The notes beneath the pieces are model-generated. The model saw nothing but the letters and a program-made list of their open reading frames with translations. It did no database searches and was not told the DNA's origin. Both the position numbers and the translations under genes were made by a program. A stretch of DNA of 64,000 bases, taken from contig NZ_BAKJ01000001.1 in assembly GCF_000614125.1 (NCBI RefSeq), forward strand, positions 62,001 through 126,000, in the 5' to 3' direction. This stretch comes from Bacteroides rodentium JCM 16496 (lineage in GTDB: Bacteria > Bacteroidota > Bacteroidia > Bacteroidales > Bacteroidaceae). Shown piece by piece: positions 49,005 to 60,994 of the stretch (the stretch's first letter is position 1; each line of letters starts with the position of its first letter).

Positions 49005-49314
49005 TTCACCACAGAGGACACAGAGTCCCACAGAGTTATTTTTTATAGTAGAACAGAAATGGTTTGCGAAAAGATACGGAGTAACTTACTTCTCCTCCTC
49101 CGGGGAGGAGGAGTACCCGTAGGGGGAGGTGGTAGCGATACACACTGTACTATTTTTCATTACTTTATGCTCCCTACCACCCCGCCCGTTGGGCACCCCT
49201 CCTCCCCGGAGGAGGGGAAGTAAGATACTCGCTCTATTCGCTTTTCTTTTCGCAAACCATTTCTGTTCTACTATAAAAAATAACTCTGTGGGACTCTGTG
49301 TCCTCTGTGGTGAA
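49005..49314. repeat. Hairpin element B (about 310 bp), TTCACCACAGA ends
   Basis: Outer arms of about 69 bp (49005-49073 and about 49246-49314) are essentially perfect complements, starting TTCACCACAGAGGACACAG. Further in, CTTACTTCTCCTCCTCCGG pairs with CCGGAGGAGGGGAAGTAAG. It codes for no supported protein and looks like a MITE-type palindrome. It fills the 310-bp gap between buk and the GH63-like gene. Confidence 0.9.
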
Positions 49315-49324
49315 TCAACTCCGA

Positions 49325-51252
49325 TTACTTACCGTAATCGTCGTACATCATCAACAGATGCGAGGAGCTCCAGCTGAAGTGGGGAGCTTTCAGGCGTTCG
49401 CCGGTATGGGTTCCGTAGTTCTCATGGATGGGAGCACCCTCTTTCAGCCCGCTCAGGCGGTCGAAGACTTGCAGCGTATATTCATCTGCCAGCCGGTTGT
49501 AGCCGTAGTTGCGCAGTCCGCGGATGGCAAAGTAGGTTTGGTCCAGCCAGATGGGGCCACGCCAGTAGCCGCGCGGATTGTATTTGGGATTGTCGGCGGC
49601 AATGGTCGGGAAGGGGATATACGTGGAGAACTTTGCCGTATCTTGAAGCATGGGCAGCATGCTGTCCACTTGCGCTTGTGTGGCAATCCGGGTCCACAAC
49701 GGAGTGTAGGCTTCGCAGCCCGGCTCTTCGATGAATGAACCGTCCTTCAGGCGGCGGTCGCAGAAGAAGTTGATGTTCTTGTCAAAGAAATAGTCGGCTA
49801 CCTGGCTACTGTAGTCCGGTGCGTCGAAAGGTATCTTCAGCAGGCTGGAGAATTTCTTCAGCAGTTTGCATTCCAGTGCCAGATAAGCGTTTAAGTCCAC
49901 ACTCTCCTGATCCATACTCCAGGCATCCTCGTAGCCTTCGTTTTTCAGCATCACGGCGCCGTCGAAACGGATGGCGTTGTCCATGCCGCTTTCCCATGCG
50001 GCAGCTTCCAGTGTTCCGTCGGTAGCACCGTATTCGCACATGCCGTTGCGGTTGTGGTCGCGCTTCTCGTACCACCATTTATAATAAGAGAGCAGTTGCG
50101 GATACATCTCGGCAACGAAGGCGGTGTCACCCGTATGGGTAAATATTTCATCGACAGCCCAGCATACCAAGGGAGGCTTGCTGTCACGGGCATTGTTCTC
50201 GGAGGGGTCGGTGTAGATACAGTCGATAATCATGCCGTCCGGTTGCTGGTAGTCGAACATGGCCCGGATGTTGTTCTTGGCCAGTTCGGGGTCGAACTTG
50301 GCGGTTCCGGCGCTGAAGCGCCAGGTGTCCCATGCCCAAAAGCCGACGAAATAGCCTACGGCATGGCTCGGTATGATGCCTTCGTGAAGCAATCCGCCGC
50401 GGTGTGTCCGCCAATTGGAGATGAGCGTGGTGACGGCTTTCACGGCGATGCGGTCATACTCCGGTTTCATGTCCTTGCGCAGTATCTTGGTGAGGTAACC
50501 TTCCCAACGTTCGGCATTGGCTTGCAGGGCGGGGGCGGGATTATTGAGCAGGCCCGGCAGGTTTTGCAGGCTGGCAGTCATCTCCTTTTCGGAAGTGAAG
50601 AAGGAGATAGCTACGTTGACGGGGTAGCGCGGAGAGCGGACAAGGGCTGTATAGTTATTGTCGGTCTTGGCCAGCTCTACATTAGGAGTGAAGGTCACGG
50701 TCACGGTTTCGCCACTGGGATGACGGGCGATGACGGAGTTCTGTTCTACGCTGACGGTGATGTCTTTGCCCCATTGGCTACCGGAGAGCAGCAGGTCTTC
50801 AGCCGTGTCGGCTTCGATGCGCAGCAAGGCGGTCGAGGCACTTGTGAAGTTGAGCCGTTGCGTGATGCTCCCGTGGGTGGAATGTGCCGACATATAGAGC
50901 TCGCCGGGGTAATAGCAAGTGGAATCCGGAACAAAAACGTCTTGTGCATCTTTGGCAAAGCCTACGACGGCGGCTGACTGTGCCATCCACTGGCGGCGGA
51001 ACATATCGAGCTGAAGGGGCCGCAGAAGCCGTTGACCCATTGTTGCCGTTCGGGCAGCGTGAAGCCCATCCACGAGCCGGCATCGGTGAACCAACCATAG
51101 CAGCGGTGCAGGGTGTCGGGAGTGTAGGAGATGTCCAGTATGTCGGCGAAGGCATACCGTTTCTCCGTAGTGCTTTTCATGCCGGGAGTGCAGGCTGCGA
51201 TGCCTGCGGCCAACAATGTGAAGCAGAGTATGCGTATAAATTTGTATTTCAT
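49325..51252 (-). CDS. GH63-like (YgjK-type) glucosidase lipoprotein (frame broken)
   Basis: About 642 residues. The lipoprotein signal is MKYKFIRILCFTLLAAGIAAC. The C-terminal (alpha/alpha)6 barrel matches GH63/MGH1-like enzymes: VGFWAWDTWRFSAG, AAAWESGMDNAIRFDG and the late FSWSSSHLLMMYDDYG. Likely an alpha-glucosidase or related retaining/inverting hydrolase for a host or dietary glycan. The frame breaks near 51016 at a C run (CGPLQLDMFRRQWMA or CGPFQ after repair). It follows the GH2 gene by 20 bp in the same orientation. Confidence 0.85.
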
Positions 51253-51272
51253 ATGAATGAGGTATTTAACGG

Positions 51273-54426
<3,154 letters not shown>

Positions 54427-54451
54427 TTAGTGATATAAAAATGGCTCTTGT

Positions 54452-54561
54452 CAGGGACTGGTGTTTGACTTGTCAGACACTGGTTCCTGTCGCGTCAGAG
54501 TCCAGTGTTTGTCAGGACAAAGTCCAGTGTCTGTCAAGTCAGAGACCGGTGTCTGTCAAAA
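54452..54561. repeat. 22-bp tandem dyad array, copy 3 (five units)
   Basis: Units starting CAG or CAA at 54452, 54474, 54496, 54518 and 54540 are exactly 22 bp apart, with a core like GACACTGGTTCCTGTC. The half-sites ACA/TGT-type flank an 8-bp centre, the same 5-8-5-4 layout as copies 1 and 2 but with other bases. It lies between the LysO large gene and the GH2 gene. Confidence 0.85.
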
Positions 54562-54574
54562 GAGGGTAAAAGCC

Positions 54575-55177
54575 CTATATCGAGCAGAACAATGTCACCA
54601 GGAACGGAACGCTGAAATCGACCACAAACCCGTGGAAGATGGAAACTACGACAAACTGCTGTCCGGCTGTCCGTGTGATGATGGGCAGTGTGGTGTCCAT
54701 CGTCGTGGCTCCTCCGGCAGAGATGGGGGCAAGGTTTCCGAACCATCGTACCAGCAACGGGGCAGCCAGCAGTGTCAGAATCTCCCGGCTGATATTGGCA
54801 AGCAGGGCGATGGTGCCCAACTCGGCTCCCTTGTATTCGGTAATGAAGATACTGGAGAGCGAGTAATAGCCGAATCCGGAACCTACGGCCAGACAGTCCG
54901 CTATAGAACGGTGTGTCAGAATCAGACTGACGGCTGCGGAGCCTGCCAGCGTTCCCAGTATCGTCATGATGGGCAGGAATACCAGCCGCGGATTGAGTGA
55001 ACGGAAGTTCTTCAGGGTCTGCGGGTCGTTGCCCACGCTCAGCCCTACACTGAACATCAGCGCACAGAGGGCGTAGTAACTGATATTGGTCTCTGCAATG
55101 TCGAAGGGAAGCAGGTGGCATACACCGCAAATCGTACCCAGTACGAAAAAGCCCACTATGATAAGACTTCCTTTCAT
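54575..55177 (-). CDS. LysO-family transporter, large subunit
   Basis: A 200-residue membrane protein corresponding to the C-terminal part of LysO (lysine exporter; DUF340). Motifs LSVGNDPQTLKNFRSL and VGSGFGYYSLSSIFI are typical, followed by ISREILTLLAAPLLV. It overlaps the small-subunit gene by 4 bp (ATGA). Together the two make a full LysO. A lysine role is known for the family; the actual substrate here is untested. Confidence 0.85.
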   Translation of the reverse strand: MKGSLIIVGFFVLGTICGVCHLLPFDIAETNISYYALCALMFSVGLSVGNDPQTLKNFRSLNPRLVFLPIMTILGTLAGSAAVSLILTHRSIADCLAVGSGFGYYSLSSIFITEYKGAELGTIALLANISREILTLLAAPLLVRWFGNLAPISAGGATTMDTTLPIITRTAGQQFVVVSIFHGFVVDFSVPFLVTLFCSI

Positions 55178-55452
55178 GCCCTGCCTCCTTTCTTGTTATA
55201 CAAGGCTCTCCACAATGCCCAGGCGGCGATGACGCTTCCCAGGGTTCCTCCCAGGGTGAGTATCACAGCTTCAATGCCTATGGTATGGAGCCCCTTGATG
55301 ATTTGCTCATTGCTTCCGACCTCGATGCCGAGGATAAACAGCAGCAGCCAGATGAGCAGGGTGATGATTTGGTGGATTTTCTTCAAGTCACGTTTCCGTA
55401 AGAGGTAGCCCAACAGCATTCCTGTGAGCATCAGTCCGATGATTGTAAACAT
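55174..55452 (-). CDS. LysO-family transporter, small subunit
   Basis: A 92-residue membrane protein matching the N-terminal part of LysO, with three helices (FTIIGLMLTGMLLGYLLRKR, IITLLIWLLLFILGIEVGSN). The start MFTIIG at 55452 was preferred since a TATCTTTG -7 box at 55473-55480 lies between it and the ORF start at 55512. The 4-bp overlap with the large-subunit gene suggests translational coupling. Confidence 0.82.
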   Translation of the reverse strand: MFTIIGLMLTGMLLGYLLRKRDLKKIHQIITLLIWLLLFILGIEVGSNEQIIKGLHTIGIEAVILTLGGTLGSVIAAWALWRALYNKKGGRA

Positions 55453-55472
55453 TGTCTGTATGGTTTTTAATG

Positions 55473-55480
55473 CAAAGATA
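55473..55480 (-). promoter_or_regulatory. Bacteroides -7 box for the LysO gene pair
   Basis: Minus-strand TATCTTTG, exact TAnnTTTG, 21 bp upstream of the chosen start. Confidence 0.6.
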
Positions 55481-55526
55481 GAATAAACTCTTATGACATT
55501 TGTATAGTACAAGCTTTAAAAGTAAC

Positions 55527-55560
55527 CAAGGCGGCATGAGCCGAGACCGATACCGCCTTG
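55527..55560 (-). terminator. Hairpin after the SusD gene
   Basis: CAAGGCGG (55527-55534) pairs with CCGCCTTG (55553-55560), 24 bp after the susD stop, with a T-rich stretch beyond it on the minus strand. It probably separates the susCD transcript from the lysO pair. Confidence 0.75.
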
Positions 55561-55584
55561 AAGAGGTTTTATAAGAGAAAAGAG

Positions 55585-57192
55585 TTATTCTTCTGTTACC
55601 GTATTGTTCAGTGCAGGATTGGCATTCACTTCCCACAATGGAATGGGGAAGAAGTTATGCTTTCCTTCCACGAAGCCACGTTGACTTAATTGTTGGCTCA
55701 GTTTGCCCCAACGGCGCAGGTCGTACCAGCGGTAGCTTTCCAATGGGAATTCGATGATGCGCTCGTGCTCAATCTGGGCTTGGACTTCGGCTTGTGTGCT
55801 TCCTGTCATCGGAGGCATGTTGCCATGAATGCGACGGATGTCGTTGATGATAGGAATTGCTTGTTCGGGGTGTCCTTGCTTGTTCAGTACTTCGGCTTTC
55901 ATCAGCAATACGTTGGCATAACGCATCAGAGGAATGTTGAAGTTACATCTTTCTCCCATTTCGTCCTGAGTACGAGGAGTGAAACGGCGGAAGCTGGGAC
56001 GGTCGTAGTAGATTTTCACACCCTTGGTGTCCAATTCATCTTCCTTGATGATGTTGTCGTCCTTGTCCAAGTAGTTTCCGTTTTTGTCAGTTTTCCAATA
56101 CCAATACAGGTCATCGTATTCATATCCCCAGATTTTTCCGGTGCCATCGTTCCAATACTCATCTCTCCAAATAACGGTGTTGTATGCACGTTCGTCATAG
56201 CCGCCGGTAGTACTGATTTTGCCCTCTTTCAAGAACTCGTTCATCAAGAATTCGTTGGGCAGGATTTCGTCCCATCCGCCCATTTCTCCGGCAGTGATGA
56301 AGTTGTGCATCCACGAGTAGTAGCGTGCGCCGTTGCTGTTGTCGCTGCTGTATTGCAGTTCGAAGATGGATTCCTCGCAGTTCTTGTTGCGACCGTTGAA
56401 CATATCGATAAGCTTGTCACCACTTACCAGGCTGTAACCGTTCACGGCATTCAAGGCTGTCAAAGCATTGCTCAAGAACTCGCTTTCTTTAGAGGATTCC
56501 TCGTAAGCACGGGTCAGGTAGGCAAAACCCAAGTAAGCTTGTGCGGCACCTGCTGTAGCGCGACCAAGTTCAGTGCCGGGACGGGTTGCGGGAAGGGCAG
56601 TACCTGCTTTCAGTTCTTCTATCACGAAGTTCCAGCAAGTCACGCGGTCGCTCAAAGGCTTGTTCAAGTCTGCCACATCGGTCAGGTACTTGTCGCGGAT
56701 GATGATTTCTTTCCAGTTGAGCACCAGCATCAAGTGGTAGTAACCGCGCATGAAGTGGGCTTCGGCAAGCAGTTCGTTGCGTTTTGCTTCGCTGATTCCT
56801 TCTGCGGGGATTTGGGGAACATACTCCAATACCTGGTTGGCAAAGTTGATACCGCGATAGAGATCCTGATAGTAGTAGGAGAACTGTGTGTTACCGTTGG
56901 TATAGGTGAACTTATAGATGTCGGTCCAAGTCTGGTAGTTGATGGCATCCGTACCCATGTTGTAAAGGTCTGTGCGGAACGCTTCTACCGGCCAGCGCAC
57001 TTCACTGGTGGCGTAGCTGTCGCCGTGGTAGAGCTGTGCATAGACCGATGCCATCGTGGCTTCTGCCTCCTTCTGGCTTTTCCAGAAGTTACCGGTTGTC
57101 ACTTTGTCGGGAGACGACACCGTGAGGAAGTCTTCGCAAGAGGTAAACATCATTGCGGAGCATATACTTGCAATATATATCAGTTTCTTCAT
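55585..57192 (-). CDS. SusD-family glycan-binding lipoprotein
   Basis: A 535-residue outer-membrane lipoprotein that caps the SusC channel and binds glycan. The lipobox is MKKLIYIASICSAMMFTSC. The N-terminal TPR-like SusD fold shows FWKSQKEAEATMASVYAQLY and the C-terminus shows LMRYANVLLMKAEVLNKQG and the YRWYDLRRWGKL motif. It follows susC by 37 bp. The substrate is unknown. Confidence 0.95.
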   Translation of the reverse strand: MKKLIYIASICSAMMFTSCEDFLTVSSPDKVTTGNFWKSQKEAEATMASVYAQLYHGDSYATSEVRWPVEAFRTDLYNMGTDAINYQTWTDIYKFTYTNGNTQFSYYYQDLYRGINFANQVLEYVPQIPAEGISEAKRNELLAEAHFMRGYYHLMLVLNWKEIIIRDKYLTDVADLNKPLSDRVTCWNFVIEELKAGTALPATRPGTELGRATAGAAQAYLGFAYLTRAYEESSKESEFLSNALTALNAVNGYSLVSGDKLIDMFNGRNKNCEESIFELQYSSDNSNGARYYSWMHNFITAGEMGGWDEILPNEFLMNEFLKEGKISTTGGYDERAYNTVIWRDEYWNDGTGKIWGYEYDDLYWYWKTDKNGNYLDKDDNIIKEDELDTKGVKIYYDRPSFRRFTPRTQDEMGERCNFNIPLMRYANVLLMKAEVLNKQGHPEQAIPIINDIRRIHGNMPPMTGSTQAEVQAQIEHERIIEFPLESYRWYDLRRWGKLSQQLSQRGFVEGKHNFFPIPLWEVNANPALNNTVTEE

Positions 57193-57229
57193 ATTGTTTT
57201 CGTATAATATTTAGTTAATAAGGTTCTGT

Positions 57230-60200
57230 TTAGAAAGTGAGCTGTGCGCCTACGGTATAAGAGCGTGTGAACGGGTAGATGTAGCGGTCGATACCGGAGT
57301 TCAGTGGGCTGCTGGTAGAGAATTCGGGGTCTACGCCGTTGTAACCGGTGATGGTGAAGAGGTTGTCACCGCTCACGTAGAAACGCAGCTTCTCGATGTA
57401 GAGCTTCTTCAACAGAGACTTGGGCAGTGTGTAGCCGATTTGTGCCTGACGCAGACGCCAGAAGCTGCCGTTCTCCAAGAAGCGTTCGCTTTCGCGGGAG
57501 TTACCGTTGGGGTCGTTATACACCGGACGGGGAATGTCTGTATGGGTGTTGGTGGGACTCCATGCGTTTGCCACGCTACTCAGGTGGTTGCCTGGTGCGC
57601 TCATGGATTCGTAGAAGTAGCGGTTACCGTTGTAGAGCTTGTGACCGAATGCGCCACCCATGCTAAATGACAGGTCGAAGCCTTTATAGGATGCCGAGAA
57701 GTTGAGGTTGGCTTCGAACTTGGGAATACCTGTACCGCAGTAATCCTTGTCGTTTTCGTCAATCACACCGTCACCGTTCAAGTCTAAAAAGCGGATGTCA
57801 CCGGCTTTTGCGTTGGGTTGTACTCCTACCCATACTTCCTTGCCGTTCACTACAGCCATTCTGCCGTGTTCTTGATTCCATGCTTCAGCTTCGGCGTCGC
57901 TTTGGAAGATGCCTGCCGTGCGGTAGAGGTAGAAGCCACTGATAGGATTGCCCTCTTTGGCATAAGCGGGAATGTGGTCGGTGTCCCAAAGCAGACCGGT
58001 AGAGGGAAGAGCTTGTCCTTTGCTGGCAAGTTCCACTACTTCGTTCTTGGTGGTAGAGAAATTGAAGCCAATGTTGTATTCAAAGTCTTTTACTTTGTCG
58101 TTCCAATTCATTTCCAGTTCCACACCGTTGTTGCGGATTTTACCTACATTCAAGATGGGGTTTTCGTAACCGGCAGAGGGAGAGAGACGCTTGGTAATCA
58201 GCAGGTCTTCTGTCTGGTTGATGTAGTAGTTGATGCTACCGGTCAAGCGATTGTCGAACATACCGTAGTCGAAACCGATGTTCTTCGTATCAGTAGTTTC
58301 CCATTTCAGGCCACGGTTCTCCATTTCCCAGGAAGCAGAACCTTGCCAAGCATTGCCGCCCTGCACGTAGCCACCTTCCCAGCGGTTGGAGTTGGAAATC
58401 AACGGTTGGAAGTCGTAGTATCCCAAAGCGTTCTCGTTACCAAGGCGCCCCCAGCTGGCACGGAACTTCAAGTTGTTCACAAAGCTTTCTTTCGGGAAGA
58501 AATCTTCTTCGCTGATACGCCAGCCCACAGCCACGGAAGGGAATGTACCCCAACGGTTATCAGAACCGAACTTGGATGAACCGTCGCGGCGTACCGTAGC
58601 TTGGAACAGGTATTTGCCTGCATACGAATAGTTTACACGGCCGAAGAAAGAAGCGCGGTTGTACTTGTATTGTGTACCATCGCCTGAGAATGTGCCTCCG
58701 ATACCGGAGTCAATAGTCGTGAAGTTGGGATCCAGGAATCCGGCAGGCTCATCTTTGGAGGCCAGATTGCCGTTTCCGTCCACATAGTATTGCGTAGCTT
58801 TACCTTCCACACCTACACCGTTGTCAGTATATTTGGTGGCTGTGATAGATGAACCGATCATGGCGGTTACGCTGTGTTTGCCAAACTCTTTGTTGAAGTT
58901 CAGTACGTTGTCGATAACTTGTTCTTCCCAGTAGTAAGTACCCTCATAAGAATAGGGATACAGGTAAGGATTCTGTGAGTTTGACGTGTAGTCGGGATAG
59001 TGCTGTGTGTAGCGGTAGTGAGTGCCACGGTAAGCGTAGCTGGTCTTGAAGTTCAGGTAGTCTGTAATCTTCATGCCTACCGATACGTTGGCATTGGTAT
59101 AGAATTTCTTGGTCTCTGCCTTGCGGAAGTTGTGGTCTGCCATTACGTTGTTGGCAGCGGGCAAGCCCATGCTGCCGGCAAGTGCGTAGCCGTACTTCTC
59201 GTTTTCGTCGAAAACAGGCATCAGCGGAGAGCTGTTGTACATCTCGCGCAGGTTGTACTGGGGCTGGTGGCTCTTGGTGTAGCGGAAGCTCAGGTTGGCA
59301 TCTACGTCGAAGATGTATTTGCTCATGTGCATCTTCATGCGGGCGTTGTCCTGGCGGAAGTTGTTGCCCAGGAAGATACCTTTGTCGTCGGCATGGTTGT
59401 AAGATACGGAGTACTGTGCCGTTTCGCTACCGCCGCGCACGCTGAACATGTAGTTCTGCGACAAGCCGGTACGCAGCATCAGGTCTTGCCAGTCGGTGTT
59501 CACACCGGTGTTGCTGGTGCAGTAAGCGGGAACTGTCTCCATCTCTTCGGGATACTGTGCGTTGTAGTTGTCGAACATGGCTTTGATGGTGCTCTTGTAT
59601 TGTTCGGCGTTCACCATGTCCAGTTTGTTTGCTACAGTAGTCATGCTGACGTAGGTGTTAAAGTCGATGTGTGTTTCGCCCTTCTTGCCGTTCTTGGTAG
59701 TGATGATAACCACACCGTTGGCGGCTACCGAACCGTAGATGGCTGCGGCGGCACCGTCCTTCAACACTTCCATGCTTTGGATGTCTTGCGGGTTCACGTT
59801 GTCGATGTCACCGGGGAAACCATCAATGATGTAGAGAGGTTCGTTAGAGCCAAACGACTTTACACCGCGGATTTTCACAGACACGCCTGCACCTGCATTA
59901 CCACCCGATTTCATGATGTTCACACCGGCAATCTTGCCCTGCAAGGCTTCGGCGGGGTTGGTCGTGGCGCGTTTGGTCAGTTCCTCCGTGTCTACCGAAG
60001 AAATGGCACCGGTCATGTCGCTCTTCTTCATCGTACCGTAACCGATAACGACTACTTCTTCCAGCATTTCAGAATCGTCTTTCAAGGCGACTTTAATGTT
60101 TTTCTGTCCATTCAGGGCAATTTCCTGAGTTACATAGCCTACGTATGAGATAATCATCGTAGCATTAGGAGATACGGTCAGCGTGAAGTTACCGTCGATG

Positions 60201-60391
60201 TCGGTGATACATCCGTTGGTGGTTCCTTTTTCCAGGACACTGGCGCCAATCAGAGATTCTCCTTTGGTATCGGTCACTGTACCGGTCAATTGGATGGTTT
60301 GCGCTAAAGCACTTAGCGGTACCAAGCATACAAAGAGTAAGGCAAGTAACAGCACTCTTTGCAATGAGAAATTCTTTTTTAATTTGCTCAT
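57230..60391 (-). CDS. SusC-family TonB-dependent outer-membrane transporter
   Basis: This 1053-residue porin imports oligosaccharides with TonB energy. It has a signal peptide (MSKLKKNFSLQRVLLLALLF), a carboxypeptidase-like regulatory domain (LTGTVTDTKGESLIGASVLE), the TonB box/plug (EVVVIGYGTMKKSDMTGAIS; IRGVKSFGSNEPLYIIDGFP) and a 22-strand barrel ending in TVGAQLTF. The start MSKLKK was preferred to a GTG/ATG-extended ORF start at 60436 because it opens the signal peptide. It is complete. With SusD it marks the core of a polysaccharide-utilisation locus. Confidence 0.96.
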   Translation of the reverse strand: MSKLKKNFSLQRVLLLALLFVCLVPLSALAQTIQLTGTVTDTKGESLIGASVLEKGTTNGCITDIDGNFTLTVSPNATMIISYVGYVTQEIALNGQKNIKVALKDDSEMLEEVVVIGYGTMKKSDMTGAISSVDTEELTKRATTNPAEALQGKIAGVNIMKSGGNAGAGVSVKIRGVKSFGSNEPLYIIDGFPGDIDNVNPQDIQSMEVLKDGAAAAIYGSVAANGVVIITTKNGKKGETHIDFNTYVSMTTVANKLDMVNAEQYKSTIKAMFDNYNAQYPEEMETVPAYCTSNTGVNTDWQDLMLRTGLSQNYMFSVRGGSETAQYSVSYNHADDKGIFLGNNFRQDNARMKMHMSKYIFDVDANLSFRYTKSHQPQYNLREMYNSSPLMPVFDENEKYGYALAGSMGLPAANNVMADHNFRKAETKKFYTNANVSVGMKITDYLNFKTSYAYRGTHYRYTQHYPDYTSNSQNPYLYPYSYEGTYYWEEQVIDNVLNFNKEFGKHSVTAMIGSSITATKYTDNGVGVEGKATQYYVDGNGNLASKDEPAGFLDPNFTTIDSGIGGTFSGDGTQYKYNRASFFGRVNYSYAGKYLFQATVRRDGSSKFGSDNRWGTFPSVAVGWRISEEDFFPKESFVNNLKFRASWGRLGNENALGYYDFQPLISNSNRWEGGYVQGGNAWQGSASWEMENRGLKWETTDTKNIGFDYGMFDNRLTGSINYYINQTEDLLITKRLSPSAGYENPILNVGKIRNNGVELEMNWNDKVKDFEYNIGFNFSTTKNEVVELASKGQALPSTGLLWDTDHIPAYAKEGNPISGFYLYRTAGIFQSDAEAEAWNQEHGRMAVVNGKEVWVGVQPNAKAGDIRFLDLNGDGVIDENDKDYCGTGIPKFEANLNFSASYKGFDLSFSMGGAFGHKLYNGNRYFYESMSAPGNHLSSVANAWSPTNTHTDIPRPVYNDPNGNSRESERFLENGSFWRLRQAQIGYTLPKSLLKKLYIEKLRFYVSGDNLFTITGYNGVDPEFSTSSPLNSGIDRYIYPFTRSYTVGAQLTF

Positions 60392-60994
60392 ACGTGATAT
60401 TCTTTTAAGGTTAATGAATTGAATTTTCGGATACAAAGAATGCCAATAATTATAAAGAATACTAATATTTGCAATCTACAGACAAACTACAAAAGGGAAA
60501 TTTTAGATGATTTTATAATCTACAATGTGTTGTGAAACATGTTGATATACAGTGATTAATGGATGTTGTATATATCTACAGACATACCTGCTTCATTACC
60601 TTGAAACAAGATGCGTTTTTCCGACTTCCCATTTCTTTGTCGCAAAGGGTATTTGGAAGCTGCGTCTATATTGTTTTACTCTCTTCCAATAACAGTATAT
60701 GATGAAAAGGACACATATATATAATAAGGCTATTTCCCCTCTTTATCAAAGTCGAACGGCCTTATGGAGAAACTTGTTTCCCATTCAGTAGGATGTTTAT
60801 CTTTAATCTGGATATGTATACCTCTAGCTTAGAAATACAGATATTCAGGTTGAAGATTTATATCTCCAGGATGGAGATATACTTTGGTCTCGTATCCGTG
60901 CATTCTCGTTATGGATAGGCAACGCTTTTGTATCCTATGGCAAATATTCTTGTTATAGGATTGTAGGGGGGATAAGGAAGAAGTAAAGAAGGGT
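60392..60994. other. Gene-free region upstream of susC
   Basis: About 600 bp without a credible gene between susC and the regulator gene. It is A/T-rich and holds the susC promoter region and a 21-bp-period dyad array (60802-60885). A GTAGGGGGGATAAGG run lies near the regulator stop. Confidence 0.7.
60802..60885. repeat. Four 21-bp-spaced dyads upstream of susC
   Basis: TTTAATCTGGA, TCTAGCTTAGA, TTCAGGTTGAA and TCCAGGATGGA start at 60802, 60823, 60844 and 60865, exactly 21 bp apart. Three are perfect or near-perfect palindromes with 3-bp centres. The layout resembles tandem operator sites, two helical turns apart. Confidence 0.75.

Noticed and set aside
49005..49314. Insertion sequence
   Set aside because: Long inverted ends but no transposase frame; only a short open frame of low quality crosses it.
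54461..55000. Plus-strand open frame of 179 residues across the third array and LysO
   Set aside because: It is opposite the clear LysO large gene and has no domain or ribosome site.
55690..57207. Long open frame (505 residues) opposite susD
   Set aside because: It is a shadow of the susD codon pattern; the protein has no recognisable domain, and susD is certain on the other strand.
59000..60148. Open frame of 382 residues opposite susC
   Set aside because: Shadow of susC with low-complexity Val/His-rich sequence and no start context.
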